A stretch of DNA of 44,520 nucleotides. Origin: UBA2029 sp037447125. GTDB lineage: Bacteria; Chloroflexota; Anaerolineae; Aggregatilineales; Aggregatilineaceae. The stretch covers positions 1-44,520 of the forward strand of contig JBBIHG010000021.1 of assembly GCA_037447125.1 (NCBI GenBank). The letters run 5' to 3'. The notes beneath the pieces were generated by a model, which saw only the letters and a program-made list of their open reading frames with translations, did not search any database and was not told the DNA's origin. Numbering within the stretch: position 1 is the first letter of the stretch; every line of letters begins with the position of its first letter. A program made the position numbers and the translations under genes. Positions 39,813 through 44,520 of this stretch are shown piece by piece.

Positions 39813-40549
39813 GCATCACCGAACTGCCGACCGGGTCGCGGATTGACCCGATCGTCCTCCGCCAGGAACACTACGCCCGGCGCCGCCGCTTCTTTCGCGA
39901 CATCATGCTGCGCCGGCTCGCCTTCAGGCTGCTGGTGGATGTGCGCGTCGAGGGCACGGGCCTGGTCCCCGCCGAGGGGCCGCTGATCGTGATCATGAAC
40001 CACATCGGCGCCATAGACCCCTTCGTCGTCGTCGGGGCGATCACCAACCGCCTGCTCACGCCGATGTCCAAGATCGAGAACTACCGCCACCCGATCGTGG
40101 GACTGATGGCCCGCGCCTGGGGCGTCTACACCGTGCGGCGCGGCGAAGTGGATCGCCAGGCGCTGGAGAGCACCATCGCCCTGCTGCAGCAGGGTAGCGC
40201 CGTGCTGATCGCCCCGGAGGGCACGCGCCATCCCCATATGGCTGACCCCAAGGACGGCACGACTTATGTCGCCACCAAGGCCAACGCTATCATCCAGCCG
40301 TTGGGGCTGGACGGTACCGACCAGTTCCCCCGCAGCCTGCTGCGGCTGCGGCGCACGCCGGTGACGGTGCGTTTCGGGCGACCGTTTCGCTTCTGCACGG
40401 ATGGGCGGGCGCGTATCCCGCGCGACGAGCTGCGCCAGATGACGCGCGAGATGATGTACCAGATCGCTCTGCTGGTGCCAGAGCACCGGCGCGGCATCTA
40501 CCGCGACCTGGAGCAACTCACCACCGATACCCTGCAGTTCGTGGAGTGA
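39809..40549 (+). CDS. plsC: 1-acylglycerol-3-phosphate acyltransferase (PlsC-like)
   Basis: The 246-residue protein has the HX4D motif in NHIGAIDP, the substrate loop KIENYRHPIVGLMARAWG and IAPEGTRHPH (EGTR). It has no long membrane helix in front, but a hydrophobic AFRLLVDV stretch. It would acylate lysophosphatidate in membrane lipid synthesis. AGGGAG is placed well for ATG 39809, and ATGA overlap with the pseudouridine synthase gene implies coupling. Confidence 0.88.
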   Translation: MSITELPTGSRIDPIVLRQEHYARRRRFFRDIMLRRLAFRLLVDVRVEGTGLVPAEGPLIVIMNHIGAIDPFVVVGAITNRLLTPMSKIENYRHPIVGLMARAWGVYTVRRGEVDRQALESTIALLQQGSAVLIAPEGTRHPHMADPKDGTTYVATKANAIIQPLGLDGTDQFPRSLLRLRRTPVTVRFGRPFRFCTDGRARIPRDELRQMTREMMYQIALLVPEHRRGIYRDLEQLTTDTLQFVE

Positions 40550-40602
40550 GTGGGGGCACATCGTTTTGAGGGGGCGGCGAGGCCAGCGTCAGCGGGCCGA
40601 GC

Positions 40603-40641
40603 GGGGGTGAGGTCCGCAGGGGCGTATCGCATACGCCCCTG
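40603..40641. repeat. Half type A plus type B repeat
   Basis: GGGGGTGAGGT (40603-40613) is a right type A end whose left partner is degraded. After 2 bases GCAGGGGCGTAT (from 40616) pairs with ATACGCCCCT (40631-40640) around a CGC loop. GCGCGGCAGCGCAGCG follows. The element sits within the 240 bases before ilvE. Confidence 0.7.
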
Positions 40642-40749
40642 TGGGCGCGGCAGCGCAGCGTCCCTATGAAGAAGGTGTGCCGGGCATCTGCCAACAGCAG
40701 CAACGTGAGCGAGCCATCTCACCACGCATGTCTCGCGGCGCAAAACGGC

Positions 40750-40755
40750 TATAAT
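40750..40755 (+). promoter_or_regulatory. -10 box of ilvE
   Basis: A perfect TATAAT in GGCTATAATGAGAG, 37 bases before ATG 40792. The -35 (CATGTC region) is weak. Confidence 0.55.
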
Positions 40756-40791
40756 GAGAGCCTGTCGCTAAGTACACAGGAGGCTGATTGC

Positions 40792-41730
40792 ATGGCGCAG
40801 GGACCGTCGTATGCGTACTTCCAGGGCAAGATTGTGCCCATCGAGGAAGCCAAAGTCAGCGTGATGACGCATGCGCTCAACTATGGCACGGGGGCGTTTG
40901 GCGGCGTGCGGGCCTATTGGAACGACGAGGAGAACGAGCTATTCATCTTCCGCCCGCTCGACCACTTCAAGCGCGTGCTCAATTCGGGCAGGCTGCTGCT
41001 GATGGACCTGCCCTACACGCCGGAAGCGATGCTCACGATACTGCTAGACCTGCTGCACAAAGAGAACTTCCGGGGCACTGATGTTTACATCCGCCCGCTC
41101 ATTTACAAGTCCTCGGCGGTCATCGGTGTGCGCCTGCACGACCTGGAAGCGGACTTCACCATGTTCGCCCAGCCGTTCGGCAGCTACCTCCACAACGAAG
41201 AAGGCTCGCGGGTCACGTTCTCGGCCTGGCGGCGCATTGACGACAACATGATCCCGGCGCGCGGCAAGATCACCGGCGCCTATGCCAATTCCGCCTTCAT
41301 CCGGACGGACGCCGCCCTGTCCGGCTTTGACGAAGCGCTCGTGCTCAACCAGGACGGTCACATCTCTGAGGGCAGCGCCGAGAACTTCTTCATGATTCGC
41401 GACGGCGTGGCTATCACCCCGCCAGTGACGGCCAATATCCTGGAAGGCATCACCCGCCGCACGATCATGCACCTGCTCAGCGAGGAGATGGGGGTGCCGG
41501 TCGAGGTGCGCGACATTGACCGCACCGAGGTCTTCGTCGCCGACGAAGCGTTCTTCTGCGGGACGGGTGTGCAGGTCGTGGCCATCGCCGAAGTCGATCA
41601 CCGCCCCGTTAGCACGGGGAAGATGGGGCCGGTGGTGCGCCAGCTTCGCCAGCTATACTTCGACCTTGTGCGCGGCAAGATCGCCAGGTACCGCGCCTGG
41701 AACGTCCCGGTATACGGTCAGGGAGCCTAG
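40792..41730 (+). CDS. ilvE: Branched-chain amino acid aminotransferase
   Basis: The 312-residue fold type IV PLP enzyme has THALNYGTGAFGGVRAYW at the N-terminus, YIRPLIYKSSAVIGV, the PLP lysine Lys159 in RGKITGAYANSAF and EGSAENFFMIRDG. It transfers amino groups between leucine, isoleucine, valine and 2-oxoglutarate. ACAGGAGG is 8 bases before ATG 40792; the frame extends to 40666 over intergenic repeats. Its last 78 bases overlap the convergent membrane protein gene. Confidence 0.93.
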   Translation: MAQGPSYAYFQGKIVPIEEAKVSVMTHALNYGTGAFGGVRAYWNDEENELFIFRPLDHFKRVLNSGRLLLMDLPYTPEAMLTILLDLLHKENFRGTDVYIRPLIYKSSAVIGVRLHDLEADFTMFAQPFGSYLHNEEGSRVTFSAWRRIDDNMIPARGKITGAYANSAFIRTDAALSGFDEALVLNQDGHISEGSAENFFMIRDGVAITPPVTANILEGITRRTIMHLLSEEMGVPVEVRDIDRTEVFVADEAFFCGTGVQVVAIAEVDHRPVSTGKMGPVVRQLRQLYFDLVRGKIARYRAWNVPVYGQGA

Positions 41731-42228
41731 CCGCTTGCGCAGCGCGACGCGCCCCAGCACCAGGAGCGTGCTCGCGCTGTGCACCATTATCTCGCTGTTG
41801 AAGCAGGTGATGTTGGGCGCATCAACATCGCGCTGATCTGCATACCAGCGGGCGAACATGTAGACAGCCCCGCCAATCCCGGCGACGACGCCCAAAAAGC
41901 GCACGTTCTCCTTTTCGATCGTGGCGGCCACGGTGAGCGGGGCGGCGAAGATGACAGCCCGGATCAGGTAAGTCCCGACGAAGATCTTGCCGTGGCAGTA
42001 TTCCGGCGTGTAGGGGCCGCTGTCGAAGATATGGCCAAAGGCGAAGGTCTTGTCAATGAACAGGCATACAATCACAGTGATGACAAGCACTGTGCCCAGT
42101 GACGAGCCGTCGGGCAGCAGCAGCAGGATGATCACGTTGATCAGGAACAGCGCATACAGCGCGATATCCCAGGCCAGCGTAGCGTCCGACGGTCCGATTG
42201 AGTTCAGAATGGCGCGCAGCTCTTCCAT
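41653..42228 (-). CDS. Membrane protein of unknown function
   Basis: The 191-residue protein has about four hydrophobic segments: LYALFLINVIILLLL, TVLVITVIVCLFI, YLIRAVIFAAPLTV and FLGVVAGIGGAVYMFA. A loop carries HIFDSGPYTPEYCHGK, with Cys and His residues. I do not recognise a family. GGAGG lies 5 bases before ATG 42228, and TACAAT (minus strand, 42268-42273) could be its -10. The C-terminal 26 codons are antisense to the ilvE end, so the true end could be questioned, though no earlier stop exists. Confidence 0.65.
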   Translation of the reverse strand: MEELRAILNSIGPSDATLAWDIALYALFLINVIILLLLPDGSSLGTVLVITVIVCLFIDKTFAFGHIFDSGPYTPEYCHGKIFVGTYLIRAVIFAAPLTVAATIEKENVRFLGVVAGIGGAVYMFARWYADQRDVDAPNITCFNSEIMVHSASTLLVLGRVALRKRLGSLTVYRDVPGAVPGDLAAHKVEV

Positions 42229-42390
42229 GGGTCCTCCGGGGTAGAGTGGCGGAGCGAGACATCCTCAATTGTACTCAAGGTAGCGTTCGGCGAAACTGGC
42301 CTAGGGCGTTGTGCAGTGCACGTCGCAGAGACGGACGCCAGCCATGTCCCCAGTTTTCAGGGCAATCGCATCAAACGTGCCCCCTGTTCT

Positions 42391-42550
42391 ACCTCGCCCC
42401 CTGGCCCCGCTGCGCCTGGCCTGTCCCCCTCGCCACACGCGGCGAGGGGGAGGTTGGTAGGGGAGGGTTTCGAAACCATCCCCTATCAGGGCGCAGCCAG
42501 AGCAGCGCCCCTACGGGCGGGTTTGCGCGCTGGCCGAGCGGGAGTGAGAT
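42391..42550. repeat. Long composite type A plus type B repeat
   Basis: The left end ACCTCGCCCCC begins at 42391 and the right remnant GAGTGAGAT ends at 42550. Inside, CCCCCTCGCC/GGCGAGGGGG forms a hairpin. From 42456 to 42515 lies a type B unit nearly equal to 32301-32361, with a near-perfect TAGGGG...CCCCTA palindrome at 42458-42485 (one mismatched pair). It fills most of the space upstream of the GH4 gene; no gene is visible. Confidence 0.75.
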
Positions 42551-42635
42551 CAAGTGGCTGATGCGTGGCAGATTTTGATGCAATCGCCCTGCCCAGTTTT
42601 TGAAGTCCGCTGCGACCCAGGTTAGAATCGCGGGC

Positions 42636-42663
42636 GATTAATAAATCGAGCAGATTAATTAAT
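42636..42663 (+). promoter_or_regulatory. AT-rich direct repeat upstream of GH4
   Basis: GATTAATAAAT (42636-42646) and GATTAATTAAT (42653-42663) are near-identical direct repeats 17 bases apart, in an AT-rich island within GC-rich DNA. It may be a sugar-responsive operator or part of a promoter. Confidence 0.35.
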
Positions 42664-42755
42664 TCTCGTCGGGCGTATCCCGTGCGGCCAGGTGGCGACT
42701 CCCTGTCTCGTTCGCGCCGCCGGCTGAGCCGTCACCAGAGGAGTTCACACAGCGT

Positions 42756-44165
42756 ATGGCCGCCAAATCCCCCAAGATCGTCGTCATCGGCGCGGGCAGC
42801 GCCATCTTCGGCCTGGGCGCGCTCTCGACCATGATGCAAAGCCCGCGTCTGCGCGGAGCGCACATTGCTCTGTGCGACATCAACGAGGACGGATTGCGCA
42901 CGATCACCGCTCTGGCCCACAAAATGAACGAAGCCTGGGACGCGCAGATCACGATCAGCAGCGCCACCGAGCGACGCGAGCTGCTGCCCGGCGCGGACTT
43001 CGTGATCGTCTCGGTGCAGGTCGGCCCGCGCGAGGGGGTGTGGGAACAGGACTGGCGCATTCCGCTGCGTCATGGTGTCCACCAGCCCTATGCGGAGAAT
43101 GGCGGGCCGGGCGCTTTCGCCCACGCCGCGCGCGGCATCCCCCTGCTGCTCGCCATCGCCCGCGACATGGAAGCGCTGTGCCCGGACGCCTACTACCTGA
43201 ACCTGGTCAACCCGCTCATCCGCACGACGCTGGCCATTCATCGCTACAGCACAGTCAAGGTTGTTGGGCTGTGCCACCAACTGCTGTGGGGCTACGCTCT
43301 GGTCGGGGTCATTCTGGCTGAGCGCTTCGGCATCCCCATCCCCGCTGGCTTTCACCTGCACACCAACGCCGACAACATGCCGCGCTTCATCCCGGTCGCG
43401 CGGGCGGCGCTGGAGCACCTGTCGATCAAGGCAGCGGGCATCAACCACTTCTCGTGGATGCTCGACATCCGCGACCGGCACACCGGCGAAGACCTCTACC
43501 CGCTGGTGCGCGAGACCTGGCTGGCGCGCACGCGCCCGGACTTTGAGCCGCTCTCGCGCGAGGTCTTCTCGATCTTCGGGCTGGTGCCCACCGCTGGCGA
43601 CGCGCATCTGTGTGAGTTCTTGCCCTTCGTCAGCGACCCGATCACCAAACCGTGGGAGAAATATCACCTGACGCTGCAAAGCTGGGACGGCAACCGCAAG
43701 CGCCGCGCCGAGCGCCAGGCGCTGGCCGAAGCCATCGTCGGCGGGCGCGTGCCGGTGGACGATCTGCGCGACGTGTGGCGGCACAACATGCTCGACGAGG
43801 GCATTCCGGAGATGATCGGCGCGGTGATGGACAACGACAATCACTATCACCAGCAGCTCAACCTGCCCAATCGCGGCTACATCCCCAACCTGCCGGAAGA
43901 GGCCATCGTCGAGGTGCCGGGCATCATCTCTGGCTACGGCTTCCAGGGGTTGAGCTTCCCGGCGCTGCCGGAGGGCATCGCCGCGCTGTGCCGGCGCGAG
44001 CTGGAGGAGGCGTCGCTGGTGGCGGACGCCGCAGTACACGGGGACCACCAGTTGGCACTGCAGGCGCTGCTGCTCGACCCGATGGTCACTGACATTGACA
44101 CGGCGCGGGCCATCCTGGACGATTTCCTGAAGGACTTCGCCCAGTACCTGCCGCAGTTCGCGTGA
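42756..44165 (+). CDS. GH4-family NAD-dependent glycosidase
   Basis: The 469-residue protein has the GH4 pattern: an NAD site (KIVVIGAGSAIFGLG), NLVNPLIRTT with Asn152, GLCHQ with metal ligand Cys173, GINHFSW with metal ligand His231, and later HNMLDEG. GH4 enzymes use NAD+ and Mn2+ in a redox-elimination mechanism. The family includes alpha-glucosidases, alpha-galactosidases, 6-phospho-glycosidases and alpha-glucuronidases; the subgroup cannot be assigned. The GAGGAG ribosome site is about 12 bases before ATG 42756. No sugar transporter is adjacent. Confidence 0.88.
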   Translation: MAAKSPKIVVIGAGSAIFGLGALSTMMQSPRLRGAHIALCDINEDGLRTITALAHKMNEAWDAQITISSATERRELLPGADFVIVSVQVGPREGVWEQDWRIPLRHGVHQPYAENGGPGAFAHAARGIPLLLAIARDMEALCPDAYYLNLVNPLIRTTLAIHRYSTVKVVGLCHQLLWGYALVGVILAERFGIPIPAGFHLHTNADNMPRFIPVARAALEHLSIKAAGINHFSWMLDIRDRHTGEDLYPLVRETWLARTRPDFEPLSREVFSIFGLVPTAGDAHLCEFLPFVSDPITKPWEKYHLTLQSWDGNRKRRAERQALAEAIVGGRVPVDDLRDVWRHNMLDEGIPEMIGAVMDNDNHYHQQLNLPNRGYIPNLPEEAIVEVPGIISGYGFQGLSFPALPEGIAALCRRELEEASLVADAAVHGDHQLALQALLLDPMVTDIDTARAILDDFLKDFAQYLPQFA

Positions 44166-44208
44166 GGAATGCGCGCACCTGGCCCTGTCCGGCGGAGTCC
44201 GACCGTGC

Positions 44209-44214
44209 TATAAT
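44209..44214 (+). promoter_or_regulatory. -10 box of tRNA-Gln
   Basis: Perfect TATAAT in GTGCTATAATGGCC, 11 bases before the tRNA. No -35 consensus is seen. Confidence 0.55.
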
Positions 44215-44224
44215 GGCCGGCCAA

Positions 44225-44298
44225 TGGGGAGTAGCCAAGGGGCCTAAGGCAGCGGCCTTTGGAGCCGCCATTCGCTGGTTCGAATCCAGCCTCCCCAG
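44225..44298 (+). tRNA. tRNA-Gln (anticodon TTG)
   Basis: Acceptor TGGGGAG/CTCCCCA with discriminator G. The D arm is GCC/GGC, the anticodon stem GCGGC/GCCGC encloses CTTTGGA, anticodon TTG, and the T arm is GCTGG-TTCGAAT-CCAGC. CCA is not encoded. Confidence 0.93.
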
Positions 44299-44308
44299 CT
44301 CGTGCCAT

Positions 44309-44335
44309 AACCTGCTCTCCCTGGCAGGTTTTTTT
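44309..44335 (+). terminator. Rho-independent terminator of tRNA-Gln
   Basis: AACCTGC (44309-44315) pairs with GCAGGTT (44324-44330), followed by TTTTT. Confidence 0.85.
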
Positions 44336-44399
44336 GATCGGCGGTGACCACTGGTCGCGCGCCTCGGCAGATTCTGTCGTGGGGGTGATGTTAATCGTC

Positions 44400-44426
44400 G
44401 GTAGTGACGTGAGATTATCTGCAACC
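44400..44426. repeat. Left terminal repeat of an IS1-like element
   Basis: These 27 bp match the IS end at 18311-18337 in 24 positions and, like it, begin with GGT and read inward. The transposase start lies 40 bases further in. The rest of the IS is beyond the window edge. Confidence 0.75.
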
Positions 44427-44465
44427 GGACAGGAGGAGGGCGTGTGAATGAGGTAGGATCGTGGA

Positions 44466-44520
44466 ATGAACACAAACACACCTACCACTACACGACCTCC
44501 GTTGGCAACTTTAGCATGTG
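44466..44520 (+). CDS. IS1-like transposase, N-terminal start (cut by window edge)
   Basis: ATG 44466 opens MNTNTPTTTRPPLATLAC, 18 residues before the window ends. The Thr/Pro-rich start leading to a cysteine is what I recall from transposases of this type, where a zinc finger follows. Identification rests mainly on the matching terminal repeat just upstream. Expected length is beyond this window. Confidence 0.55.
   Translation, partial: MNTNTPTTTRPPLATLAC

Overview
The window is high-GC bacterial chromosome, densely packed with bacterial-type genes. It contains one 100-base run of N (24803-24902), so it comes from a draft or metagenome assembly. Gene content suggests a Chloroflexota bacterium, probably Anaerolineae-like. 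The clues are GNAT-like tandem paralogues, a PPOX-fold protein, GH4, a radical SAM/SPASM protein, Kor-type and Nfn-type enzymes, many GC-rich dispersed inverted repeats and an IS1-like element. This is inference from gene style; no rRNA or marker gene is present to prove it.

Layout. 1-5 kb: DUF554 membrane protein, a lipoprotein, a DUF362 protein, a PPOX-fold flavin/F420 protein and a secreted C39-like peptidase with TPRs. 5-6 kb: tRNA-Ala(CGC), D-aminoacyl-tRNA deacylase and tRNA-Asn(GTT), with clear promoters and terminators on the tRNAs. 6-9 kb: an opine-dehydrogenase-like enzyme and an unusual cobalamin-binding protein. 9-15.5 kb: an OmpR-type regulator divergent from a class A penicillin-binding protein, then two translationally coupled GNAT-like paralogues.

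15.8-24.3 kb is a long minus-strand metabolic block. Read 5'->3' it encodes an aminotransferase, a CoA-transferase, a four-subunit 2-oxoacid:ferredoxin oxidoreductase (ferredoxin, alpha, beta, gamma), a decayed IS, and an NfnA/NfnB-like flavoprotein pair. Together these could turn an amino acid into 2-oxo acid, acyl-CoA and free acid, then move ferredoxin electrons to NAD(P). A promoter with an inverted repeat over its -35 box and a leader hairpin precede the block.

24.6-24.9 kb: the tail of a trypsin-like protease cut by the assembly gap. 25-28.4 kb: pyruvate/2-oxoacid dehydrogenase E1alpha, E1beta and E2 with no E3, behind a leader holding a terminator-like hairpin. After it lies an intergenic region with overlapping alternative hairpins and a partial T-box-like core. 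28.7-35.9 kb: an IMPase-family phosphatase, a radical SAM/SPASM protein, SbcD, SbcC and a methyltransferase. 36-42 kb: tRNA-Cys(GCA), an M20 dipeptidase, a GAF-PP2C phosphatase, a pseudouridine synthase, a PlsC acyltransferase, a branched-chain aminotransferase and a convergently overlapping membrane protein. 42.7-44.5 kb: a GH4 glycosidase, tRNA-Gln(TTG), and the left end of an intact-looking IS whose terminal repeat matches the decayed copy at 18.3 kb.

Most intergenic spaces carry one of three repeat types. Type A is bounded by ACCTCACCCCC/GGGGGTGAGGT. Type B consists of GTAGGGGCG palindromes. The third type is TTGGT-rich low-complexity tracts. A and B often sit side by side at a fixed 2-nt spacing, suggesting one composite mobile repeat.
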